Assembly (NCBI GenBank): GCA_016717855.1
Contig: JADKEV010000018.1
Span: 65,996-129,995 of the forward strand
Direction: 5' to 3'
From: Betaproteobacteria bacterium
Lineage (GTDB): Bacteria > Pseudomonadota > Gammaproteobacteria > Burkholderiales > Casimicrobiaceae
DNA length: 64,000 nucleotides
This document shows positions 53,773 through 62,198 of this stretch, one piece after another. The translations under genes and the position numbers were made by a program. How positions within the stretch are numbered: position 1 is the first letter of the stretch; every line of letters begins with the position of its first letter. Under the pieces are notes generated by a model. That model searched no databases. It was not told the origin of the DNA and worked only from the letters and a program-made list of their open reading frames with translations.

Positions 53773-53786
53773 CTGATTTCGGTCAA
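53773..53786 (+). promoter_or_regulatory. FNR/DNR-like box upstream of cytochrome b-reductase fusion
   Basis: CTGATTTCGGTCAA matches TTGAT-N4-ATCAA at 8 of 10 fixed positions, centred about 63 bp before the ATG at 53843. It resembles the box before the other cytochrome b fusion in both spacing and distance, suggesting shared control. Confidence 0.5.
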
Positions 53787-53842
53787 ATCAAATGCAAGTC
53801 GCGGCCTGTAAGGTGCGGCATTCCCGAGTTCATCGATCGTTC

Positions 53843-55735
53843 ATGCTGAAGCACATCCAGGCGCTGGGCCAGGCGCTGTTCCTGCGCGTCGAGGCCGGGT
53901 TCAACATCCTCTTCGGCGACCGGCTCAATCCGCTCTACTGCCTGGGCGCGATCAGCTACTGGATGTTCTGGATCGTCGTCGCCAGCGGCCTGTACGTCTA
54001 CGCCTTCTACGAGACCGGCGTGGAGACGACCTACGCCTCGGTCGAGGCGATGACTCATGGCCAGTGGTACGCCGGCGGCGTCATGCGCAGCCTGCATCGC
54101 TATGCGTCCGAGGCGATGGTGCTGACCATGGGCCTGCACCTGCTCCGCCACTTCGTGTTCGACCGCTATCGCGGGTATCGCGCGTTCTCGTGGATCACCG
54201 GCGTCGTCGTGCTGTGGCTGGCGTTCGTCTCGGGGGTCAACGGCTACATGCTGCCGTGGGACCGGCTGGCGCAGTTCGTGACCACGGCCACCGCCGAATG
54301 GTTCGACGCGCTGCCGGTGTTTCGCGGATCGCTGGTGCGCAACTTCATCCTGCCCGAGGCGATCACCGACCGCTTCTTTTCGCTGCTCTCGTTCCTCCAC
54401 ATCGGAATACCGCTGGCCCTGCTGGTCGTCCTGTGGGTGCACACGCAGCGCGTCCCGCGGGCGCGCACGTCGCCGCCCCGGCCGCTGATGCTGGCCTCGC
54501 TCGCGGCGTTGCTCGTGCTGTCGCTGCTCAAGCCCGCGGTGAGCCAGGGGCCCGCGGAACTGAACTCGGTTTCGCCGGCGCTGGACTTCGACTGGTTCCT
54601 GCTGCCCGCCTACCCGCTGATCTACAGCCTGTCGCCGCTGACGCTGTGGTGGCTGGTCGGCAGCGCGACGCTGCTGTTCGTCGCGCTGCACTGGCTGCCG
54701 CCCAAGCGGCGCAGCCGCGGCGCGTCGCTGCAGCTCACGATGCACCCGGGCAATCGCACCGTCGCCGCGCGCGAAGGCGACACGGTGCTCGAGGCCGGGC
54801 TGCGCCACGGCGTGCCCCTGCCCTACGACTGCCGCAATGGCGGCTGCGGCATGTGCAAGTGCACGCTGCTCAACGGCACGCTCGACCATGGCGTGTACCA
54901 GGCCGGCGCGCTGTCCGATGGCGAGCGCGCGCAGGGCAGGTTTCTCGCGTGCACGGCGACCGCGCTCACTGATGTCGAGATCGAGTACGAGGAAGGCGCG
55001 GCCGGCCGCGAGAGCGCCCGGCTCCACACCGCGCGGGTCGAAGCGCTGGAGCGGCTTGCGCCCGACGTGATGCGCATCGGCCTGCGCCTGCCCGACGGCG
55101 AGCGCATCGCGTTCGTGGCCGGGCAGTTCATCAACATCATCCTGGACGACGGCGAGCGCCGCGCGTACTCGTTCGCCACGCCGCCGGCCGCATCCAGCCG
55201 GATCGAACTGCACGTCCGGCTGCTCCCCGGCGGGCGCTTCACCACCCATGTGTTCAATGTGCTGAAGGTGGGCGACGCCGTGCACTTCGAGGGCCCGCTC
55301 GGCGCGTCGGCGATCACGGATGGCGTCAAGCCGATGATCTTCGTCGCCGGCGCGACCGGGTTCGCGCCGGTAAAGAGCATGCTCGAATACGCGTTCGCGT
55401 CCGGCTTCAAGCGCCCGCTGCTCCTGTACTGGGGCGTGCGCAGCAAGCGCGACCTCTATCTGCCGGACCTGCCGCGGCAGTGGGAGCAGGAGCACCCGAA
55501 CTTCCGCTACGTGCCGGTGCTCTCGGAACCCGCGCCCGGCGACCATTGGAACGGGCGGACGGGATTGGTCCACGAGGCGATCCTGGCCGACTTCCCGAAC
55601 CTGTCCGGCCACGAGATTTACGCCTGCGGCTCGATGAAAATGGTCGAGGCCGCGCGGCCCGCGTTCATCGCCCACGGGCTCTCCGAGCAGTCGTGCTTCT
55701 CCGACGCGTTCCTGCCCGCCGCAACCAAGGGGTAA
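53843..55735 (+). CDS. Cytochrome b - [2Fe-2S] ferredoxin - FAD/NAD(P) reductase fusion
   Basis: Protein of 630 residues. Residues 1-210 are a bc1-type cytochrome b core with heme pairs H85/H99 and H186/H200 (both 14 apart, with HxxxP). Two more hydrophobic stretches reach about 285. A plant-type [2Fe-2S] domain follows (C330-x4-C335-x2-C338...C370), then a ferredoxin-reductase module: FAD motif RRAYSF at 439-444, nucleotide motif VAGATGFAP around 503 and the end IYACGSMKMVEAARPA. It should move electrons between NAD(P)H and membrane quinone or hemes b. The core is clearly related to the fusion near 46-47 kb. I know of no characterised protein with this architecture. A DUF59 gene follows 8 bases on. 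Confidence 0.85.
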   Translation: MLKHIQALGQALFLRVEAGFNILFGDRLNPLYCLGAISYWMFWIVVASGLYVYAFYETGVETTYASVEAMTHGQWYAGGVMRSLHRYASEAMVLTMGLHLLRHFVFDRYRGYRAFSWITGVVVLWLAFVSGVNGYMLPWDRLAQFVTTATAEWFDALPVFRGSLVRNFILPEAITDRFFSLLSFLHIGIPLALLVVLWVHTQRVPRARTSPPRPLMLASLAALLVLSLLKPAVSQGPAELNSVSPALDFDWFLLPAYPLIYSLSPLTLWWLVGSATLLFVALHWLPPKRRSRGASLQLTMHPGNRTVAAREGDTVLEAGLRHGVPLPYDCRNGGCGMCKCTLLNGTLDHGVYQAGALSDGERAQGRFLACTATALTDVEIEYEEGAAGRESARLHTARVEALERLAPDVMRIGLRLPDGERIAFVAGQFINIILDDGERRAYSFATPPAASSRIELHVRLLPGGRFTTHVFNVLKVGDAVHFEGPLGASAITDGVKPMIFVAGATGFAPVKSMLEYAFASGFKRPLLLYWGVRSKRDLYLPDLPRQWEQEHPNFRYVPVLSEPAPGDHWNGRTGLVHEAILADFPNLSGHEIYACGSMKMVEAARPAFIAHGLSEQSCFSDAFLPAATKG

Positions 55736-55743
55736 ACTGCAGC

Positions 55744-56052
55744 ATGCTCGCACCCATCACCGAAGACCTCGTCCGCGACGCGCTGTCCACCGTCATCGAT
55801 CCCGAAGCGGGGATGAACATCGTCGATCTCGGGCTCGTCTACAGGATCGAGATCGCGGACGAACGCATTCACGTCAGGATGACGATGACCACGCCGGCTT
55901 GTCCGATGGGCGACATGATCCTCGACCAGGCGCATGCGGCGATCTCGACCATCGCGCCGGACGGCGCGATCGAGCTCGAACTGGTGTGGGATCCGCCCTG
56001 GACGCCGGCGCTGATGTCGGAGAACGCGCGCGGTTTCTTCGGCTGGAACTAG
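55744..56052 (+). CDS. MIP18/DUF59-family iron-sulfur assembly factor
   Basis: Protein of 102 residues: ITEDLVRDALSTVIDPEAGMNIVDLGLVYRIEI, then MTMTTPACPMGDMILDQ with the conserved Cys, and ELVWDPPWTPALMSENARGFFGW. The family (SufT/PaaD type) helps insert Fe-S clusters. It begins 8 bases after the cytochrome b-reductase gene, so it may mature that protein's [2Fe-2S] centre (inference). Confidence 0.87.
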   Translation: MLAPITEDLVRDALSTVIDPEAGMNIVDLGLVYRIEIADERIHVRMTMTTPACPMGDMILDQAHAAISTIAPDGAIELELVWDPPWTPALMSENARGFFGWN

Positions 56053-56098
56053 CGGCCGCCATGCGCCGCACCCCTCCCACATCGCTCGGCGGGACGCG

Positions 56099-57223
56099 TT
56101 GACCAGCGCTGCCCGCGCCGGCATTCCGCCGGCCTTGCGCGCCCCGCTGCTGATCGGCGCCTTCGTGTCGCTGGCCGCGGGCGTCGGCGCCGGGCTGGCG
56201 CGGATGGGTTGGGATGAGCCGGCGGCCGTCGCCGCGCTGATCGCGTGGCACGGCCCGCTGATGATCTGCGGTTTCTTCGGCACCGTGATCAGCCTGGAGC
56301 GGGCGGTCGCGCTGGGCGCGCGCTGGACCTATCTCGGACCGCTGTTCGCGGCGATCGGCGGCCTCACGCTTGTGATGGGCGGCCCGGCCGTCGCCGCGAC
56401 GGCATCGCTGACCCTGGGCAGCCTCGTGCTCGTGGCCGCGTCATGGGTCGTCCACCGGATGCAACCCGAGCTGCACACGCTGACCATCCTGATCGCGGCG
56501 GCCTGCTGGGCGGCGGGCAATGCGCTCCTCGCGGTCACCGGCGCGGTCGCTCCCGCGCTGCCCTGGTGGATCGTGTTCCTGGTGCTGACCATCGCCGGGG
56601 AGCGGCTGGAGTTGTCACGCTTCCTGCCACCCTCGCCGATCGCGCGCCGGGTCTTCGCCGTGCTGGTTGGAGCCATGGTCGTGGGCGCGCTGCTGGCAGC
56701 GCTCGAGCCGGTACGCGGCTGGATCCCGTTCGCCGGCGCGCTGCTGGGGCTGGCGCTGTGGCTGGGCAAGCAGGACATCGCGCGGCGCACCGTGAAGGAA
56801 CGCGGACTGACCGGCTTCATCGGCGCCTGCCTGCTCTCCGGTTACGCGTGGCTGGCGTTCGGCGCCGTCATGCTGTTCGCCAACGGCGCGGCGCCCGACG
56901 CGTGGCGCTGGGACGCGGGGCTGCACGCGATCCTGATCGGCTTCGTCTTCGCGATGGTGTTCGGCCACGCGCCCATCATCTTCCCGTCGGTATTGCGGGT
57001 CACGGTTCCCTGGCACTGGACGTTCTACGTGCCGCTGGCGCTGCTGCATGCGTCGCTGCTGCTGCGCGTCGCCGGGGACCTGGCGCAGTCGCTGCCGCTG
57101 CGTGCCCATGGCGGCGCGGCCAACGCAGTCGCCCTGGCGACGTTCGTGCTCTCGACGATCGCGGCTGTCGTGCGCGGGCGGATCGCCAGGGCCAGGAAGG
57201 GCCTGCCCGGCGGCGGCCGTTGA
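56099..57223 (+). CDS. Multi-helix membrane protein, NnrS-like, unknown function
   Basis: Membrane protein of about 374 residues with roughly ten helices, for example LIAWHGPLMICGFFGTVISLERAVALG and GLHAILIGFVFAMVFGHAPIIFPSVL. Membrane histidines (WHGPL, GLHAIL, FGHAP, WHWTF) could hold heme or copper; the layout recalls NnrS, but the protein is a distant relative at best. The start is a TTG (no nearby ATG in frame), which is uncertain. It lies between the DUF59 gene and the convergent nsrR, within the NO-related island. Confidence 0.65.
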   Translation: MTSAARAGIPPALRAPLLIGAFVSLAAGVGAGLARMGWDEPAAVAALIAWHGPLMICGFFGTVISLERAVALGARWTYLGPLFAAIGGLTLVMGGPAVAATASLTLGSLVLVAASWVVHRMQPELHTLTILIAAACWAAGNALLAVTGAVAPALPWWIVFLVLTIAGERLELSRFLPPSPIARRVFAVLVGAMVVGALLAALEPVRGWIPFAGALLGLALWLGKQDIARRTVKERGLTGFIGACLLSGYAWLAFGAVMLFANGAAPDAWRWDAGLHAILIGFVFAMVFGHAPIIFPSVLRVTVPWHWTFYVPLALLHASLLLRVAGDLAQSLPLRAHGGAANAVALATFVLSTIAAVVRGRIARARKGLPGGGR

Positions 57224-57237
57224 CGCCGCGCCGCGGA

Positions 57238-57672
57238 TCAGCGGCGCACCAGCGCCCGCTGCAACCCGCGCGGCCGGTCGACGAGGTCGGCGAGCGTGTG
57301 CCGGTCGAGGGCGACGTACAGCGCATCGAATGCATCCACCAGGATGCCCTGCAGCCGGCACGACGACGCGATCCGGCAACCATGCGGCTCTTGCGACAGG
57401 CATTCCACGATGGGCGCGTCGCCCTCGCTGGTCCGCACGATCTCCCCGAGGCGGATGTCCTCCGGCGCCCGGGCCAGGCGCACGCCGCCGCCCTTGCCGC
57501 GCACGGACTCCACGATGCCCGCCCGCGCGAGCTGGTGCACGACCTTCATCAGGTGGTTCCCGGAAATTCCGTACGCCTGCGCGATCTCGGGAATGGTCGC
57601 GAGGCGCGACCGGTCGAGCGCCAGGTACATCAGGACGCGCAGCGTGTAATCGGAAAAGACGGTAAGTCGCAT
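57238..57672 (-). CDS. nsrR: NsrR-type Rrf2 family NO-sensing repressor
   Basis: Regulator of 144 residues. MRLTVFSDYTLRVLMYLAL and TIPEIAQAYGISGNHLMKVVHQLARAGIVESVRGKGGGVRLAR form the Rrf2 winged helix. The cluster ligands are in VECLSQEPHGCRIASSCRL with spacing C-x7-C-x5-C, as in NO-sensing NsrR with a [4Fe-4S] cluster. It is divergent from the DUF2249-nnrS pair, with NsrR-like boxes in between. The ATG at 57672 is the family start; longer upstream frames have no homology. Confidence 0.9.
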   Translation of the reverse strand: MRLTVFSDYTLRVLMYLALDRSRLATIPEIAQAYGISGNHLMKVVHQLARAGIVESVRGKGGGVRLARAPEDIRLGEIVRTSEGDAPIVECLSQEPHGCRIASSCRLQGILVDAFDALYVALDRHTLADLVDRPRGLQRALVRR

Positions 57673-57681
57673 GTGGATTAT

Positions 57682-57740
57682 AAGATGTATTGAATATATT
57701 GCTTTTGCACGCCGGCGAGCGTAACATGAAGATGTATTGA
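57682..57740. promoter_or_regulatory. Two NsrR-like half-sites between nsrR and DUF2249/nnrS
   Basis: AAGATGTATTGA occurs at 57682-57693 and again, identically, at 57729-57740, both in the same orientation in an otherwise AT-rich patch. AAGATGTATT matches the half-site of the known NsrR consensus (AAGATGYATTT); the first copy is followed by ATATATT, giving a weak dyad. They should let NsrR repress nsrR and the DUF2249-nnrS unit. Confidence 0.6.
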
Positions 57741-57872
57741 TGGTACAGCTTTCCATCGCTGTCTTGCCGGCCCCGACCGCGGCAGCGGAAAGCCGGGTTC
57801 GATCCCGCTCCATCGTCACCGGCCCGGAGCGCCCGCGCGCCCTGAACTTCGATCACCGCAGGAGCCAGAACC

Positions 57873-58226
57873 ATGTCCCAGCCCGCGCACAGCCACCTTT
57901 CGCCCGACGCCATCTATCCATTCGACGCCCGCGGCGTCGCGAAGCGCTTCCGCCACGCCGCGATATTCGGGGCGCTCGACGCCCTGCACCCCGGCGAGAC
58001 GATGCGCTTCGTCAACGACCATGATCCGCTGCCGCTTGCTGGACCAGCTCGCCACGCGGTACGCCGAAGCGCTGTCGATCCGCTACGTGCAGCGCGACCC
58101 CGGCGCGAATCTCGGCCAAGGTGGAGTTCGTCTACGCCTTCGAACACGAACAGCCCGGCTGCTGCCGGCGCCGGCTGGCCGCGCTGGCGCCAGCCACCGG
58201 CGCACGACGCCCGCCCAATGCCATGA
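57873..58226 (+). CDS. DUF2249 protein beside nnrS, multiply frameshifted
   Basis: Small protein of about 117 codons. IYPFDARGVAKRFRHAAIFG, LDALHPGETMRFVNDHDPLP is a clear DUF2249 start. At about 58033-58038 one extra base shifts the frame (next: LDQLATRYAEALSIRYVQRD). At about 58112-58116 a second shift leads to ARISAKVEFVYAFEHEQPG. A third shift would bring it back to the stop at 58226, which overlaps the ATG of nnrS (ATGA). It may therefore be an intact gene with sequencing errors or a decaying copy. The partner copy is at 42.6 kb. Confidence 0.6.
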   Translation: MSQPAHSHLSPDAIYPFDARGVAKRFRHAAIFGALDALHPGETMRFVNDHDPLPLAGPARHAVRRSAVDPLRAARPRRESRPRWSSSTPSNTNSPAAAGAGWPRWRQPPAHDARPMP

Positions 58227-59430
58227 AAGGCCGCAGCATGCTCCTAGCATTGAAGAACCCAGGACGCGGCCGAATCCGGCTGCCGGCGGCTTCGCCCTCT
58301 GGAACCTCGGCTTCCGGCCCTTCTACCTGCTGGCCAGCGCCTTCGCCGCGCTCTCGGTCCTGCTCTGGATCGCCCAGTACGCAGGTTGGTTGCCGGCTGC
58401 TTACCTGCGCACGCCGGCGTGGCACGGCCACGAAATGCTGTACGGCTACGCGCTGGCGGTGGTGGCGGGATTCCTGCTGACGGCCGTGCGCAACTGGACC
58501 GGGAAGCCGACGCCCTCCGGCGCGCCGCTGATCGCCCTCGCCCTGCTCTGGCTGGCCGGCCGCGCTCTGGTACTGACGCCCTTCGCGCTGACGGCAGCCG
58601 TGGTCAACGCGGCGTTCCCGGTCGCCGTCGCGATCGGGATCGGCATCCCCATCGTGCAGAGCCGGAACAAGCGGAACTACTTTTTCATCGCGCTCCTGCT
58701 GTTGATGGGGCTCGCCGTGCTGGCCCTGCACCTGTCGAACATGGGCATCGTTGCCTGGCCCGAGCGCGCGAGCCTGCAGGTCGGCCTCGATGTCGTGCTG
58801 TTCATCCTGGCCGTGATGGGCGGACGGGTGATCCCGATGTTCACCAACAACGGCGTGCCGGGCGCAAACGCCACGCGCCACCCGCTGGTCGAAAAACTCG
58901 CGCTGGGCAGCGTGCTCGCCGTGCTCGGCGCCGACCTGCTGCAAGCCCCGCCGGCAGTCATCGCCGTGCTGGCGCTGGCGGCCGCGCTGGCCCACGCCGC
59001 GCGCCTCACTCTCTGGCAACCCTGGCGCACGACGGCCAAGCCCATCGTCTGGGTCCTGCACCTGGCCTATGGCTGGATCGTCGTCCATCTGCTGCTGCGC
59101 GGATTCGCGGCGCTGGGCCTGGTCAGCGAACTGTTCGCGGTGCACGCACTGACCGTCGGGGCGATCGGGGGCATGACCATCGGGATGATGACCCGCACCG
59201 CGCGCGGCCACACCGGGCGGCCGCTGGTGGTGGACCGCTTCGAAGTCGCCTGCTACGTGCTCGTCGCGCTCGCCGCGGCGGTACGCGTCTTCGGCGGCAT
59301 GCTGGCGCCCCAGGCCTACCTGGCGATGCTCATCGCCTCCGGCCTTTGCTGGTCCACCGCGTTCGCGCTGTACGCGGTGCGCTACTGGCCAGTGTTGACG
59401 CGGCCGCGCCTGGACGGCAAACCGGGCTAG
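58223..59430 (+). CDS. nnrS: NnrS family membrane protein, frameshift near start
   Basis: Heme- and copper-binding membrane protein of about 400 residues linked to nitric oxide stress. GFALWNLGFRPFYLLASAFAAL, AWHGHEMLYGYALAVVAGFLLTAVRNWTG, MGGRVIPMFTNNGVPGA and VHALTVGAIGGMTIGMMTRTARGHTGR are NnrS hallmarks with metal-binding histidines and about 12 helices. The main frame has no start codon close to the homologous region; the ATG at 58223 (overlapping the DUF2249 stop) is in another frame, so a shift at about 58255-58290 is assumed. It is likely co-transcribed with DUF2249 and repressed by NsrR. Confidence 0.88.
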
Positions 59431-59455
59431 CGCAACGTTCGCAAAGGAGCCGCAC

Positions 59456-59563
59456 ATGGCCATCAGACATGCAGCATCCGGTGAGATCGTCAGCGTCCGC
59501 CCGCCGGGTGCGCCGCTCGACGATTCGCAATCGACAACCCTGCTGCGCGAAGGGCAAAGGTGA
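59456..59563 (+). pseudogene. Truncated N-terminus of a cupin-type protein
   Basis: An AAAGGAG ribosome site precedes the ATG, and 35 codons read MAIRHAASGEIVSVRPPGAP, then a stop after LLREGQR. This matches my recollection of the N-terminus of small cupin proteins, but the cupin barrel itself is not found in any frame downstream. It looks like a remnant or the end point of a deletion. Low confidence in the family assignment. Confidence 0.35.
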
Positions 59564-59675
59564 CGCGGGGCTCGTCGCCGACGGGCACGGCGGCCCTCGG
59601 ATCAGCCCGGGTTGCCTGGGGCCGGATCGGGTGCTGCGCGGTATCGGTACGCCGGGAATGACAGGGGATTGGCCG

Positions 59676-59873
59676 ATGCGAGAAACGGGGCAAAACGAAC
59701 TGATGGCATGGATGCACGCCGTTCCGGCGGGCTTCGGCTGCCTCACGGTTGCTGCTCCGGACCTGCCGCCGGAAGTACTTATCGAGTTGCTCAGGCGAGG
59801 GTGGATCGCGTACACGAAAGACGGGCGGCTGGTGCGCACGGACCGGGGGCACCAGGTCGTAGCGGGCGAGTAG
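59676..59873 (+). CDS. Small hypothetical protein, winged-helix-like
   Basis: An open frame of 65 residues, MRETGQNELMAWMHAVPAGF, then PPEVLIELLRRGWIAYTKDG and LVRTDRGHQVVAGE, which has the rhythm of a winged-helix end. An in-frame ATG lies six codons upstream. It is convergent with norZ (6-base gap). I recognise no family; it could be a fragment of a regulator. Confidence 0.4.
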   Translation: MRETGQNELMAWMHAVPAGFGCLTVAAPDLPPEVLIELLRRGWIAYTKDGRLVRTDRGHQVVAGE

Positions 59874-59879
59874 CCGCGG

Positions 59880-62198
59880 TCACGAAGGAATCGAATGGGC
59901 GGCGCTCCCGCCGGCTTTCGAGACGCCAAGACAGTCTCGCACCGCCGCAATCGCGACAGGGACCTCGCCGAAGACGAGGAACACCAGGTCTCCGGGCATG
60001 CGGCTCCATTCCAGTAACCGCGCGAGGCCGCCCCCGGTGTAGGCGAGACTTCTGCCGTGCCAGTATCCGTTCTCCAGCACGTCGGCGAACTGGAGGACTC
60101 CGGCAGGAAACAGGCTCAGGACGACCATCATCAGCAGGCCACTGTTGAGTCCCCAGAAACCAACCCGCACATTTTTCGAGGTCCAGCCAGAGCGCCTCGG
60201 CGACCGTCTGTCGCATGGCGAAGACGATCAGGCCGATGCCCAGCATTCCGAAGACACCCATCATCGCCGCATGACCATGGTTGATTGTGAGCAGCGTGCC
60301 GGTCTCGAAGTAGCTGACGATCGGCAGGTTGATGAGGAAACCGAATATCCCCGCACCGACGAAGTTCCAGAAGCCGACTGCCATCAGGAACCGGAAGGTC
60401 CATTTGTGTGGCGGCTCCGCCCGCTCCTGCACGGCGGCTGCACGGGACCCGGATAGTCTGACGAAAGCCCAGGCATCCAGGGTGATCAGCGTCAGCGGCA
60501 CGACCTCCAGCGCGGAAAAAAGGGCACTCAAGGCCATGTTGAGGTTGGTCTGGCCGCTCCAGTACCAGTGATGCCCGGTCCCGATGAAGCCGCCGGCGAA
60601 ATAAAGAATGGCATCGAGATAAATGACGCGGGTGGCCGTCAGGCGGGTGACGACCCCGAACTGGAGAAAGATGATCGCCACCATCACGGTCAGGAAGAAT
60701 TCAAAAGAACCCCTTCGACCCACAGGTGGATGATCCAGAACCGCCACGCGTCCACCACGGAAAAATGCGTAGTCGCGTTGAAGAACATTGCCGGCAGGTA
60801 GACGACCGGGATCGCGAGTGCCGCAAACAGGAACAAGCCGGCGATCTCGCGCCGCTCGGGATCGCGCAAGGCCGGGATCAGCGCCCGAACCAGCAGAGCG
60901 AACCAAAACATCAGTGCGGCGGCAAGAAGCATTTGCCAGGCGCGGCCGAGTTCGAGGTATTCCCACCCCTGGTTGCCGAACCAGAACCAGAGGTCTGGCA
61001 GCAGCTGGCGCATCCCGGCCCATTCGCCAGCCAGGCTGCCGACGGCGACGACCACCAGCGCCCAGAACAACGCGTCGATGCCTTTCCTTTGCCCGGGCGG
61101 ATCGCCTTCCCCAAGCGCCGCGGCGAGGAAGAGGGCGCCGGCGACATAGGCAGTGGCGATCCAGAAGATCGCCAGTTGCAGATGCCACGTGCGCAACAAA
61201 TTACTTGGCAACCACGCCGCAAGATCGAAGCCATAAAAAGTGCCCGGGTCCGCGCGATAGTGGGCGACAGCGCTTCCGACCAGGACTTGCGCCAGGAAAA
61301 GAAGTGCGGCGAGCGCAAAGTACTTCAAGGTCGCGCGCTGACCCGGGGTTACCGGAGCGCCCGTCGGCCCTGGGTGCGGATGCCCGGCTCCGGACTTCCA
61401 CCCGAGATACTCGAACTTCCCGAAAGCAAGAAGTACCACCGCAGTGCCGCCAAGCAGGAAAACCAGACTCAGCGCGCTCCACAGCACTGCGTCCGCAGTC
61501 GGCGTATTGCCTGCCACGGGGTCGAACGGGAAGTTGTTGGTGTACGAATGCGACGTGCCGGGCCGGGTGGCGACCGACGCCCACGCCGTCCACGCGACGA
61601 AAGCGCTGAGCTGCCTGAGTTCTGCGGGATCGCTGATGGTCGCGGCCCCCAGACCACCGTTATTCACGGAACTTGAAAAGTAGACGTTCCATACGCTGAT
61701 CTGGTTTCGAAACCAATCCCCGAAGCCTGGCTCGACGACCAACACGCCGGTCTGCGGTTCGTAGCGGTTGCGCTTGAGCGCAACGCGCGCTTCCGCCTCG
61801 ACCATGGCGCGCTGAATGGGCGCCAGGCCGTCGAGCGTTCGACCCAGGCGTTGCTGGGCGACGCTCGTCGCGTATTGAAGGGACAGGGTGTGCAGATACT
61901 CGGCTGAGAAATCCGGGCCGAGCAAGGCACCATGGCCCCAGATGGATCCGTTGTCCATCAGACCGTACCTGAGGAATACCTGCTGGCCGTCGCGAATGTC
62001 GTCGCCGGTGAACAGGACAGTCCCGTCAGCGCCCGCCACCTTGTCCGGAACGGGCGGTGCTTCGTGATAGACCTTGATGGTCAGCAGAATGAGAACCGAG
62101 AGGCCGAAGACCATGGTGACAATGCTGGCGCGACGCCACCACGGTGACAGCTTCTCGGTGGCGCAGCTCCCGGACATCGAAGTTGCTCCGGAGGTCAT
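59880..62198 (-). CDS. norZ: Quinol-dependent nitric oxide reductase (NorZ), two frameshifts
   Basis: Single-subunit NorB with the N-terminal qNOR extension, about 770 residues. Near the N-terminus it reads VYHEAPPVPDKV and LFTGDDIRDGQQVFLRYG; the catalytic helices follow: LRTWHLQLAIFW, FNATTHFSVVDAWRFWIIHLWVEG, GFIGTGHHWYWSG (His pair) and INHGHAAMMGVFGMLGIG. It takes electrons from quinol and reduces NO to N2O. The frame breaks at about 60700-60712 (after HLWVEG) and 60170-60175 (five A for four, before VRVGFWGLNSGLLMM); both are homopolymer sites, so the gene is probably intact. GC is lower than in the core of the window. It is translationally coupled (ATGA) to a small upstream gene. Confidence 0.9.
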
